Below, one piece after another: positions 10,626 to 26,861 of a stretch of DNA of 64,000 nt. The notes under the pieces are model-generated. The model was not told where the DNA came from and made no database searches. It saw only the letters and a list, made by a program, of their open reading frames with translations. Position 1 is the stretch's first letter. Each line of letters begins with the position of its first letter. The stretch is from Hypericum androsaemum (lineage: Eukaryota > Streptophyta > Magnoliopsida > Malpighiales > Hypericaceae): NCBI GenBank assembly GCA_963995505.1, contig OZ023185.1:1302001-1366000 (forward strand), given 5' to 3'. The position numbers and the translations under genes were made by a program.

Positions 10626-12640
10626 TTGCAAAGACTCTCTAAGAAAAAACAAACAACGACTCTCCCCATTCCGGCGATGTTTGGACTCGCCTCCGGCGAA
10701 GTTCAGGATACACTCTTCACGACAAACAAAAACATCCTGCTCTCAACTCGCTCATCTCCCACTCTCCCAATCCTGTCCCCAACAAATGTTCCACCATCCT
10801 CATGCAAGGACCTCCTGCCACCCGTTGAGATGGAGTTGGATTCCACTGGTAAGGACCCTCCTGGCCGCCCTCCGGACACAAACCCACCACTTTCATTCCG
10901 GGACAAGTTAGTGGCACCCATCATCAAGGCCCCTGCAGTGGACAGGAACAGAAATCTAATTCAGGAAGGCCTCATTCAAGTGCACCAGGCGGCTGGATCA
11001 ATCACTTACCCCCGGATTACCATCCACCCGAGTATCAAAGAAGAAGTCGCACCTCAATGGTCCAAGTGTGTCATGGTGAAGCTCTTGGGTAAGTTTCTTA
11101 CCATTCACTACATGGAGAAACGTATCCGAGCTTTATGGCAACCCCGGAGCTAAATGCTGCTCCTTGACCTATTGAATGGATTCTATTTAGTTCATTTCGA
11201 GCTGGCAGCGAATCACGACAGAGTACTAAAAGGGCCTTGGTCCATCCTTGGACATTACCTAACCGTGAGACAATGGGCCCCCAACTTTAGCTCAAACACA
11301 ACTAAGCTCTCCTCGACCCTTGTCTGGATAAGGATCTCATGGCTCACTGTCCTGTTCTACGAGGAACCTATCCTAATGGCCATCGCAACTGCGATTGGAA
11401 ACCCGATTAAAGTCGACAGTAACACTCTTACCGCACAAAGGGGTAGATATGCCCATATCTATGTTGAGGACTCCCCGTCGACCGGTGTTATCAAAGTCGA
11501 TGGCGAGCAAGTATGAAGGCCTTCATACTATTTGCCTCAAGTACAGACGATACGGGCACCTAGCGGGTGCCTGCACAGAGAATCCTACCCCTGCCACTAA
11601 CTAGACCTCTGACACCGTCTTACTGTCATCGAGAGACTTGGTCAGAACCTGTCTCCAAGCTGAGACGACGCCGGAGGCCATCCCTAACAGTACACCCACC
11701 CTACCCGAGCCAACCCTAGGCCTGTGGATGATGGTGGCAAGGAGACAGCGATGGCTGATGAAGATGGAGGTGATCGGCCCGTCAACGGGCAACCGATTTA
11801 TGGCTTTGAGAGCCCAGGAGACTCCAACTGGGATGGCTTCCTCGATCGATGCACCTACAGCTGGCTCCACCGACCCCAAAACACGAGCAATGACCTCTTT
11901 CCAATCTGGGCAAATCTCGACCCATTCTCCCGCACCAGTCCCAGAAAAGCAACACGCACAAAAGGAAATCCCACCCGAGGAAAAAACTAAAAAGACCCTC
12001 TAATTGCTTACCCCAAGACTTCCCCAACTAACTCTACCTCTCAGCCTTTGAATTTTTCCAAGGGTCCCGTGACCTCTGTCTCACAGAAGGGACCCTTTTC
12101 TAATGGGCCAGTGACTGACCTCTCTACTACTTCTTCTTTTGCAGCTTTCACCTCCTCGACGCGACGAGTACGCTACCAATTGGAAAAGAAAAAGGGAAAG
12201 TCTGAGCCGTTGAAGATGCCGGTCACGTGACCTATGCACCGCCAAAAGGAAGAAAAGGAAGAGGAAAAGCTAAGCCCAGCCTGCCTCCCACTCAAATGCA
12301 ACAGGCCCAGGGTACTTTGCTAGCCCACCCCGAGGAGGCCCATTTAGATGATGCGGAACCACCTAAGAAGATGAAAAAAAGAAACCAGGCTGCGAGGAAT
12401 GCCAGCCTAAAACCTCCTGAGGGCCCGTCCATGTCAGGGGCTAAGATAGGCAGCCCAAATAAATACTTAATCACCCCCATTACTGGAATTGGGAAACAAC
12501 AGGCCACTCAGCCCAATGAAGTGGAGGAGGCTCGGGAAAGCGAGGTTTTAGACTCAGAAATCCCCCCGGATCAGGACGAGCCTAACTCTGATCTAGCACA
12601 CTTCTCAGAGGGAATTAAGCTGGCCGCGGGTGGCCTCTGA
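10626..12640 (+). pseudogene. LINE ORF1 (DUF4283 and zinc-knuckle protein), broken
   Basis: 10626-11153 and 11154-11516 carry the DUF4283-like block (WSKCVMVKLLGKFL, VLKGPWSILGHYLTVRQW). It is followed at about 11520-11600 by a CCHC-like knuckle, CLKYRRYGHLAGAC, in which the second Cys is replaced by Tyr. The region 11638-12640 is Pro/Lys-rich and low complexity, as in LINE ORF1 tails (GPSMSGAKIGSPNKYLI). The frame is broken by stops near 11151 and 11516 and by shifts. The protein normally binds the LINE RNA; this copy cannot be made whole. Confidence 0.8.
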
Positions 12641-15600
12641 CCACTTCCCGATCCTCCTTGACCTTCGGCCGAGCGAGGGAGGGACATGCCATTCCGCTTC
12701 CAGGCTGCCTGGCTTCACTCTGATTTTATGCCCTTTCTTGATAATCAGTGGTCGAGACCAGCTCTTGCTAGCAGTGCATTAGAGTCCCTTACATCCGCAC
12801 TTTATCAGTAGAACCATGAGATGTTTGGACATATCCTTCGGTGTAAGGATAGATGCATTGCTAGGCTTGGAGGTGTTCAAAGGTCACTGAAGGCTGGAGT
12901 TACGAGTGGCCTGCTCTGGCTGAAGGATAAGATGCACTTAGAGTTGAAAGGTATTCTTGATCAGGAGGCGCTCCTTTAGATGCAGAAGTCTAGGGAATAG
13001 TGGATTATTGATGGAGATCGCAATACTCGTTTCTTTCATACTTTGACTATTATTCATCGGCATGGGAATCGAGTTTCTGGTCTCCTCTCTCCTGATGGTG
13101 AGTGGATTGGGATCAAGATTGCCTCTGCTCCTTGGCCGTAGATTATTTCTGACATTTGTACTATGAGGAAGAGCCACTCTGGATGATTTTTCCTTACCGA
13201 AATTGTTTTCCTACATTAGAGGACAATCTGCTATCTGCTCTATGTAGCCCAATTTCTCGTGCTGAGATTCGTAATGGTTTATTCCAGATGGGGCCTTATA
13301 AGGCCCCGGGTGAGGATGGCTACCAGGCTGTCTTCTTTCAGAAGTGCTGGGAGGTTATTGGTGGTTCAGTGTGTGCTCAGGTTATGGAGTTCTTCCGTAG
13401 TCGTCACCTCCCCTCTCACTTGAACACTACTCTAATCACCCTTCTCCCTAAAGTCCCTACCCCCGAGTCGCTGACCCAGTTTCAGCCTATTAGTTTCTGT
13501 AGTATTCTTTATAAGATCATTACTAAGATCTTATTGTGCAGACTGAAGCCTCTCCTGGATACTATGGTCAGTCTGACACAGTCCAGCTTTGTCCTGGGCC
13601 GCTATATATCGGATAACATTGTTATTCTCTGGGAGGTGGTCCACTCGATGCCCCAGAAAAGGGGTGAGACTGGCTGGATGGTTATTAAGCTTAATCTTGA
13701 GAAGGCTTATTAACGTCTTAGCTGAGACTTCCTCCGAAAGTCGCTCATCCTGACTGGTCTCACTTTGACCTTTATCGGCTAGATTATGGAGTGTCTCTCG
13801 ACTGTCTCGATGCGGGTCTTTTGGAAAAGGGGGAAGATGGATGCCTTCTGCCCTACCCGTGGGATTCGTTAGGGCAATCCTATTTCCTTTTACCTTTTTT
13901 TTCTCTATATGGAGAGACTTTCACATGCCATTGAGCAACTGGTACATGATGGTAGATGGGCTCTTGTCCGCTTGACGCGTCGTGCTTCCCCTCTCTCGCT
14001 GTTGATATTTGTCGATGATTTGATTCTCATGTACGAGGCCTCTATTTCTCAGGCCGAGGTGGTACGTGATCTTTTGGAGACCTTCTGTGGTTGCTCAGGG
14101 TAGTGTGTGAGTCTGCCTAAGTCTAACGTTATGGTGTCCCATAACGTCAGCTCAGAGCTTACTAGCCGACTGAGTGATGTGATGGGTATCCCCCTAACTT
14201 CAGACTTGGGCCAGTACTTGGGTGCCCCTACCGATCTCAGACAAGGCCGTGGTCAGTCGTACCATTTTATTCTGGAGATACTCTGTGGCAAGATGGCTGG
14301 GTGGAAGGCAAGATTATTGAGCTGGGCGGGTCATCTGACGCTCGCTCGCTCGGTTCTGTCCTCTATCCCCTCCCATACAATACAGACTGATCTTTTGCCT
14401 GATGATCTCTGTTGGGACATGGACTGTTGTGTCCGTGAGTTCATTTGGGGCTCCCACCAGGACCATCAGCGGATACATCTGGTTGACTGGGATACTATGT
14501 GTCTCCCCAAGAAGGTAGGTAGCATTGAGATCCAAACTATGCGGAAGGTCAATATTGTATCCTTTGCCAAACTGCCATGGAGATTTTTCCAGTCTCAGGA
14601 TCTCCTCTGGGCGCGTGTTCTGATTGGTAAGTATGGTACGGATGGCATCGACCTGGATCTGCTAAAGTCAAAGTGGCATTCATCTGCTACCTGACGGGCC
14701 ATGATTAAGGCCCATCCGATCCTTGCCCACGACCTTCGTCGCAACGTGAGGAAGGGTCTTCGCACGTCCTTCTGGGATGACCAGTAGCTCTCTCCCTCTC
14801 CTCTTCAGAACTACCTCCTTGGTGATCTCCCTGCGGAGGAGGCCGGGAAGCGGATGGCTGAGTAGTGGTCCCCCGGGGATGGTTGGGATAAACCTCGACT
14901 GGAGGTTCTCTTGCCCCTGCATATTATTGGCTCTCTGACTTTGACTCTTTTATAGGTCACTCCAGCTTGAATGGACGTGCTATCTTGGGGTCTCACTCAG
15001 GATAGGCGCTTCTGTATTCAGTCTCTGTATATGATTTTTTACAGGGTTAGGGAGATGCCACTTACTGGCCCAATCTGGACTCAGATTTGGACCTTACGGG
15101 TTCCTGAGAGGATTAGATTTTTTATTCGATTGTTTTGTCATTATAGGCTGATGACAAATACAGAGCTGGCTCGAAGGCACTTCATTGATGACGACACATG
15201 TCTGAGATGTGGTACTAAGTCAAAGTCTCTAATGCATATATCTTATGATTGCAGGTTCTCTCGGATGGTATGGGTTTTCCTTCTACCACGACCGCCACAG
15301 GATTTCTATACTGAGACGGATCACCGCCAGTGGCTCTGGGCCAACATTTCTGACACTACCATTCCTATAGATGGCCCCCCGTGGGATACGATCTTTGTGA
15401 TGACATGCTGGTGGCTATGGCATTGAAGAGTGACTCTGCCTTTCGGCCAGGTACCACCTCGGGGCACCCCCTTCCCTCATTACTTTACAAGCACGAGAGT
15501 TTGCTCGTGTCCTAGCAGACCGAAATACTCTATTACCTTCTTTACCCCCACCCCCCGGTCGAGAGATACTAGTTTCATGGCAGCGACCTGCGGAGGGTTT

Positions 15601-16260
15601 CATCAAGCTCAATACAGATGGAGCTTCGATGGGCAACCCAGGTCCTGCAGGTTCGCTAAGGGCATTGGAAGCTGTACCTCCTTGGCTGTGGAGCTCTGGG
15701 CTCTGGTTCTTGGACTTGAGTTGGCCTGGGAGAGGGAATTTAGAAGGGTCTTTGTGGAGGCAGACTCATCGCTAGACATCTTCTGCGTCAGACGTCCTGT
15801 TGACAGAGCTCACCCCCTGGCTACTCTCATTGCGAGGGTGAGGGAGCTTCTAGAGATGGATTAGGAGATTGACCTTCAGCACACCTGGCGGAAGGGTAAC
15901 CGGGTGGCAGATGCGCTATCCAAACTTGCTCTTGAGATCTCTTTCGAGTATATTATTTTTGATGCCCCCTCGGAGTGTTGCTTGGATGATTTGCGAGGAG
16001 TTAGCCTCCCCCGATGTACTCGTTTATCTAGTGATGTTGATGGCGTAGAGCTTAGGGAAGATTTTTCTTCCCGAGTTGTATTACCTAGTGACGGTGCAAG
16101 GCCAGGTTATGCAATACACCAAACGTCAAGGGGGGACTTTTCTTCCCGAAGTACTCTTTCCCTATCACAGATTTTTTCCACTGGGTTTTCTCGTGATATG
16201 GTTTTGACGAGGCCGACGGTCGCAACCTCACAAGAGGCCGAGATGGGGCCTTGTACTTAG
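12628..16260 (+). pseudogene. LINE ORF2: endonuclease end, reverse transcriptase, RNase H, broken
   Basis: The endonuclease end SDHFPILL is at 12636. A linker follows with WIIDGDRNTRFFH near 13000, a typical motif before LINE reverse transcriptase. RT blocks are in 13156-13713 (KAPGEDGYQAVFF, then TLITLLPKV, then a degenerate ISFCSILYKIITKIL), the FVDDLIL active site near 14010, and the thumb region 14107-14694. The zf-RVT-like part lies in 14971-15426 (CLRCGTKSKSLMHISYDC). RNase H begins at about 15597 with KLNTDGASMGNPGPAG, is frameshifted, and ends with NRVADALSKLAL near 15920. There are at least eight stops or shifts. Confidence 0.88.
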
Positions 16261-17189
16261 TAGGATATAATTGGCCATTTTATCTATATATCTAGGGTTT
16301 TTTCCTCCACTTCCACAGAAAAAAACTAAAAAATAGAGAAAATTATAAGCTAAAGTAACTAATACTGATGTTTCATGGCACAATATGAGGAGTTTGAGGC
16401 AGAGGCTCCAACAACTGTCTCACAACATGGTGGATGTAACTAATATTTTTGAGATGATAATTGTTAAGAGTCATCAAATGACATCATATCACAATCACCA
16501 TGCTCATCATATCTCGTGAGTCGAAACATCTAATTTTTGGTCGTAAAATAGAGACCGGATTGAGTTGGGACTATTAAAATCTTGTCCCCAGGTAGGGACT
16601 TAATTATAGGCCATCAGATTTGATTTTAAATCAAAATATTTGAATCCAAGGGCCATTAATCTATCAAGGCTACTTTTGATATTTTACCTGTCTGGTACCA
16701 ATTAGGGATTCCACCCCACTACCATTTTAACTTTTATCTCCCAAAGTTGGAAAAAAAAATATGGCTGCCAAAACCATCTCTCTCCTCCATTTTAACATTG
16801 TTCTTTCTTCTTCTCAAAATCGGCTCGCCTTTCCTCACGATCCGATGATCTATGCTCCCCGAGGCCTGCCTTAATCCGACGACTAACACTTTCCAAGACC
16901 TGTCCTGACGCTCCCCAAGTCTGCAACCACCTTCAACCAGAAGAAGTTTGACGCCGATCTCGCACGCTTTCATGTCCCCCCTCCCCCACTCTTCTTCTCT
17001 TCGTCTTCCTTTTCTTTTTCCCCCCAAAAAAAATTTATGTTTCCTTTTATTTGAAAAAAAAGACAAAAAAGGAGAGCCAAGACACCGAGTCTTTGGATTA
17101 CTTGAGCTTGCTTGAAAGCACCAAGGCCAAACCTGAGAGACCCAAGGCCTCCACGAAGAAAAAGAAGTGCAAGGATAAGTTTGCATCAG

Positions 17190-18325
17190 GTTGGTTTTCA
17201 GATGTAGTGATATTGGTATTCAGCTGTAGTGATATTGGTTTTCAGATGTAGTGATATTGGTTTTCAGATGTAGTGATATTGATATTTTTGTATTGGTATA
17301 TTTCTTTAGTGATATTGATATTTTTGTATTGGTACAATAGTATTTTTGTATTGATATATTTGTGTAGTGACAATGTTATATTTCTGTAGTGATATTAATT
17401 TTCAAATGTAGTGATATTAGTTTTCGAATGTAATGATATTAGTTTTCGAATGTACTGATATTGATTTTCAGATGTAGTGATATTGGTTTAAATCGGCCAC
17501 CACTCCCGTGCCGGTCCCCGTCCCTGTCCCGAAGAGCCAGAGTTTGTATGTGAACCTGAAGCTACAGAGGGGTGTGGGTTCAGGTTTGGGTTTGGGTGGG
17601 GTTCTTTTAGAGGATGTGTTTGATTAGGGTTTTCGTGAGCTCTTTTATTTTGTTTGAGTATGTAATGATATTGGTTTGAGTATGTACTGATATTGGTTTG
17701 AGTATGTAATGATATTGGTTTGAATCTGTATTGAAATTGGTTTGAGTAAGTAATGATATCGGTTTGAGTATGTACTGATATTTGTTTGAGTATGTAATGA
17801 AATTGGTTTGAGTAAGTAAAGATATTGGTTTGTATATGTACTGATATTGGTTTGAGTATGTACTGATATTGGTTTGAGTAAGTGAAGATATTGGTTTGAG
17901 TATGTACTGATATTAGTTTGAGTATGTATTGATATTGGTTTGAGTCCGTAATAAAATTAGTTTGAGTAAGTATTGATATTGGTTTGAGTATGTATTGATA
18001 TTGGTTTGAGTCGGTAATGATATTAATTTTAGTCTGTAATGATAGTAGTTTGAGTATGTATTGATATTGGTTTAAGTCTGTAATGATATTAGTTTTTGAA
18101 CGTAGTGATATTTATTTTTGAATGTGGTGATATATTAGTTTTCGATGTGTTGATATTGGTTTTTAAATGTGGTAATATTGATTTTCGAACGTCGTGATAT
18201 TGGTTTCCGAATGTAGTGATATTGGTTTCCGAAGGTAGTGATATTGGTTTCCGAAAGTAGTGATATTGGTTTGCGAATGTAGTGATATTGGTTTCCGAAT
18301 GCAGTGATATTGGTTTTCTATTAAA
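17190..18325 (+). repeat. Minisatellite, 22-bp unit with core GATATTGGTTT
   Basis: Roughly 45 units of 22 bp each contain GATATTGGTTT or a close variant followed by 11 more variable bases. Sub-blocks have different second halves: TCAGATGTAGT at the start, GAGTATGTACT or GAGTATGTAAT in the middle, CCGAATGTAGT at the end. About 150 bases of non-repeat, gene-like sequence (17490-17640) interrupt the array. Related arrays lie at 29795-30110 and 30415-30575. Confidence 0.92.
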
Positions 18326-18499
18326 TTTTCGTTCTTTGGTTCTATGAGTTTATTTATTAAAAAAATATCTGGTAGCTGGTAACGTTTTTAAAGTTGACAA
18401 TAATTTAAAGAGAGAGAGAAAGTGTCCTTGCGAAGCGTTCCTTCCTCTTTTTACGTGGGATTAATTTATATTTTTTTTACTTTTTTAGTCTTTTCATAA

Positions 18500-18650
18500 A
18501 AAAGGTTCCTTCCTCTTTCCATCTTCCCTTTTCTCTTTTTGATCGTCACGTGAGATTGGTTCCTTCCTCTTTCCACCTCCCCTTTCCTCTTTTTGACCTT
18601 CACGTGGGATTGGTTCCTTCCTCTTTCCACCTCCTTTTTTTATATTAATT
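18500..18650 (+). repeat. Tandem repeat with the GGTTCCTTCCTCTTTCCA motif
   Basis: Three units of about 55-60 bp each contain TTCCTTCCTCTTTCCA(C/T)CT followed by CCCTTT.CTCTTTTTGA and a CACGTG(A/G)GATTGG end. A partial unit is seen at about 18435. It lies inside TIR element A, near its right end. Confidence 0.8.
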
Positions 18651-18760
18651 TTCTAATTTTACCCTAAATTACTTTATTAATACCTAGATTGCCAGAATCT
18701 CTCCTTTAGTCCCCAAATTTGGGGACTACCCTTGTCCCCTTCTAATCTCCCCCGTAAAAT

Positions 18761-20460
18761 GATCCCAAAAAGTGTGTCATTATGTGTGTTTGTAAACGTA
18801 CTCACTCGAGGAAATTGTGTGTTCGATGTTACGATCTCAATCGATTGGGTGAGACTGGATATCATGCTTTTTCTTAATCAAGAGATATTTTTGCTTGTTG
18901 TGGTTGATGTTTTTCTATGTGGCTAATCAGTTGTGCCAAAATAATTTAGATTTGTTTTAAGTTTTGTCTAACTTAGCACTTATTATTTGTGTTTTTTCTT
19001 GTTCCTTCGTGAGCTTTACTAATATAGAATATTTCGAAAAAAGCTAAAGTAACTAATACTCTAATTTACAATTAAATCCAAAATTTAAAATTATATTTGT
19101 TGAAATATAATCATGTTTAAAATTTTGCAGTATGTAAAACTTATGTACCCTTTTAATTTGCAGATGGGTGGAAGAGGAGAAAAAAAAAATAAATTGAAGT
19201 TGGATTGACGAATGTTATCTTTTAATGTGTAAAAGATTAAACACTGATTTTGGGTTAAACAAATGAAATATATGACTTTTCAATTATTTTATTTTATGTT
19301 AAAATACTGATTTTACAGTAATCCTTAGTCAAATCATAATTAAACTTGCAATGACAATCACACTTTATATAAATAATAATTTCGAACTAGAACTGGCGGT
19401 TAACCAGATTAATTTCCGAAAATGGTGTAAAACAAACAGTGGTCAAACGATGCATAGAATTTTGATTCTACTATCATCGATAAATTATTTTTTACAAATT
19501 AATTTGGGTATCGAGTTAACATAATTGGATTTTAACTTTTTCTGGCCGGCGTCCCGAACGGCGTTGTTCTGCCCGGTCCGGTGTGATAGAGGGCTGGCCG
19601 GCGTGGATCCGACGTTGTCCCCAATCCCGTCCCCTCGTGAGTTTGGAGGAGAGAGATGTTAGAATGAAAATTAATAAAACTCCGAAAGTGTTCCCGCATG
19701 AATTTGAATCGTCAGATCTTGTACATGATTTAAAAAATCAATTCAACAACTCTTTTTTTATCTAGATTTTTCCCAACTAATTTTTCAAGTCAGGCCGAAA
19801 CCTAGCCCGAAACATGGCCTTAGGCTTATTTTATGCTTAAATAACGGGGATGGAGGCATTTGGACTTGAAGTTAGAAAATAATAGTAAAATAGTAACAAA
19901 TCCTTAATCTTTGAGGAAATTGACTAATTAGATAAGGATAGTAGAAGAACGGGGATGGAGGCATTTGGTATTGGTATTAACTTGACTAATTTTTTGATTT
20001 ATTTTACATGATCATTCATCTTTTGAATTATCTTCAAATGGTTATTGTAATTGTCGTCTTGTTGTAAAATAAAAATCTCATCGAGCGTAGCATTTGAATA
20101 ACGTTATAGCCCGAGATTTTAGGTGACTTGAATTTCAAAAAAAAATAATTTTAAGGAAAAAGTCTCCATAATTTGACAGCTTAACACATATAATTCCGTG
20201 ACTAAAAATGGCCAAAATGGTCATTGATTTAATGAGCTGACACTTGTTATTGAGATATCCATGGTTTTATGAAACCACAAGGAACATTTTGATATTTTTA
20301 AATCAGTTAACTAAATGTATCAAATTGTCTCAGGTGTACATTTCCTAAAATAAAAATATATCTGTTTCTCACTTGTATCTTTGCTTGCTCGCTATCGTAC
20401 ACGCCAAAGCGGCCAACCAATAAAAAATAATTAAAAACCCAAATGACAAAAACAAACACG
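18761..20460. other. Intergenic region upstream of the kinesin gene
   Basis: This is AT-rich sequence without recognisable genes. 19040-19175 is a fragment of the dispersed repeat found at 8339-10350. The phrase AACGGGGATGGAGGCATTTGG occurs at about 19846 and 19952. About 20150-20350 could be a small TIR element (TAAGGAAAAAGTC against TTAGGAAATG), but the ends are weak. Confidence 0.5.
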
Positions 20461-21012
20461 AGCGCCCTTATTCTTCTTCTTCCCCCTCCTCCTCAAAATA
20501 CCTCAACGAAGAAGAAATTACACAAAAACCGTATCTCTAATTCCCTAGGGTTCGCTTCCTATTTCACTATTCCGATTCCCGAAGTGTTCCAGATCTGAAA
20601 TCATTTTCCAAGTCCCAACGTTAAATAATAATCGCATTCTCCTATGCTTTTATTTACCCGATCTCGTTTCTTTTGACTCCGCCGCCGGTAATTCCTCGAT
20701 CTCGCCTAATAATGACACGTTAACAGTCTGAATCTCCGATTATCTTTTTCTTAATTTATTTTTTATTGTTCGTTTACAGGATGCGATACTAGGTTTATTT
20801 TGAATCCGCGCGAGGGAGGGGGAGCTCGCTTTCGGTATCTTTTTTTGCTCGTGAGTATTTTCTTGTAACTGAATCCGGAATCCGTTGGTTGATTAATGCA
20901 TTTTGATTGAAGTTTTGAAATTCGTGCATGTGGTGGTTTTTTTTAATGGGAAGCGGTTGGGGGAAGATAAGATCGGAGAAAGTTGGCGCCGCAGAGACGA
21001 TCGCAGCGCCAC

Positions 21013-25566
<4,554 letters not shown>

Positions 25567-26861
25567 ACTGGATTCCTCTTTTCGCTTGCTGCGCGAACAG
25601 CTTGATCCTGTAAATTTTCTTCATTAGTAAATACTGCATGATTTCAGTGTTGTTACAAGATCAGCTTACCACGCATCTGACTGCACAAAACAATGGACTG
25701 GTGATCCCCAATTTGTGTATGTCTTTGATTGTTGCAGTCGAGAAGCTGGTACTATTGCGGAAGGAGAGACCAAATGCTGTCGCACTCCGGTCCGACATTC
25801 AGATGTCGACATCCCGGAGTCAGGATTGGGGAACAAGAGGTCGGGTGATTCTTGCTCGTCCTCGGTGACGCTTTGCGAGGGATCATTTAGACGTGATAGT
25901 AAATTTGATGTGTTCTTGCTCGGGGAGGCGGGGGGGTGGGGGTCGTTTGATGCCTAGGAATTTGTTTTGTTAGATGGGACTAAGATGGAATGTTCCATTT
26001 GGGAGGGAGAAAAGAAACTTACTCCAATATACGAAGCAACTGAATTGAACTTGCTTGGAACTTTACAATGCAAGGAATGCAATTTCCTTTTTTTCCTTCG
26101 GTCACGTGTTTAGTTCTTTACTGATCTCTCTTAGAAATAGTACAAGCTTCTTTCTCGGCAAGTGGGTGACATTAGAGACAAGCTAGGAGAAGCGGGATTA
26201 GATACCACAATGGCCTAACGCGTCGAGCACTCTGCGTACTGACCCGTTTAGTGTGATATTCAACACGTTAAGTATATTGGTTGGGTACAGGGTACAGATT
26301 TCGACTTCGTACAGAGAAGACCTTCCAGAATCCATATGTTAATCAAGCTTCGATCAAAGGTCACTAAATCATCTTCACCAAGTCCACCATTACAATACAG
26401 AATAGCAAAAAACTAGGAGACATTTTCACAGGGTGGTTGACCAACTTTTTACATACCAAAAAATCTTCCAAGTTAAACGTCGCAGTCCTCGATGCATCTT
26501 GACTTCCAAGCCCCGAGGGAACACCATCTACTACAACCAAGAAGCGACTCCATGCCAAAAATCCGACAACCTAACGCTTCAGAGGTCAAAATCGTGAAGA
26601 GCCTCAACTCTTCGGGAGTAAGTTAGTAGCTACAGCCGAAGCTTCCGAATATGATGCAGATCGAAGCCTACTGAAGCTACACCCTACAAACCAAAGTCTT
26701 GCGGGCATTCGTTGCTGCCACACAGATCTTGACAGATTTCCGCATCATCTATTCACAAGTTAAGCATACTAGTATAGTAAAATTACTGGTAAGAATCAAT
26801 TTTTGTAGCATTTCTGCCGTCTTTCACGATTGCTGCCAAGCTGATCCTATGTGCATCGAAA
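25567..26861. other. Region between convergent kinesin and SUMO-protease genes
   Basis: This covers the 3'UTRs of two genes that face each other. The kinesin 3'UTR probably extends beyond 26000 and may contain an intron: a donor-like site near 25609 and an acceptor-like TTGCAG near 25733 are visible. No other coding sequence is supported. Confidence 0.5.

Larger units (their letters stand above)
10600..16320 (+). mobile_element. Decayed L1-type LINE with RNase H
   Basis: The order is ORF1 (DUF4283-like domain then zinc knuckle), a remnant of endonuclease, reverse transcriptase, a zf-RVT-type Cys/His segment and RNase H, as in plant L1 elements. Many stops and frameshifts interrupt it. Most of the endonuclease is deleted: the ORF1 tail runs at about 12620 into the conserved SDHFPILLDL end of the endonuclease. 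The 3' end is near 16260-16320, with short A-rich tracts. The 5' end is not clear; 10400-10600 may be leader. No target duplication was identified. Confidence 0.88.
16550..18752. mobile_element. TIR element A with 8-bp target duplication and minisatellite
   Basis: Flanking CGTAAAAT occurs at 16542-16549 and 18753-18760, a perfect 8-bp duplication. The left end reads GACCGGATTGAGTTGGGACT; the right end, reverse-complemented, reads GGAGATTAGAAGGGGAC. The subterminal region contains GTCCCC/GGGGAC pairs and GGCCATCAGATTTGATTTT. The interior holds gene-like sequence (16735-17200, 17500-17630), the 22-bp minisatellite (17190-18325) and a tandem repeat of 55-60 bp (18500-18650). There is no transposase. 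The duplication length fits the hAT superfamily, but the termini are not the usual CA.G type, so the superfamily call is an inference. Confidence 0.75.

Noticed and set aside
16734..17186. A 150-codon minus-strand ORF
   Set aside because: It lies on the complement of a C/T-rich leader-like stretch, is low in complexity (Arg/Lys/Glu runs) and has no homology I recognise.
17190..18325. Possible CRISPR-like or centromeric satellite array
   Set aside because: Units are directly adjacent without unique spacers, so not CRISPR. The array is far too short and lies inside a transposon, so not centromeric.
25638..25957. ORFs after the kinesin stop codon
   Set aside because: They follow the conserved kinesin C-terminus (SRKRVPR), overlap in two frames and look like 3'UTR, probably with an intron.
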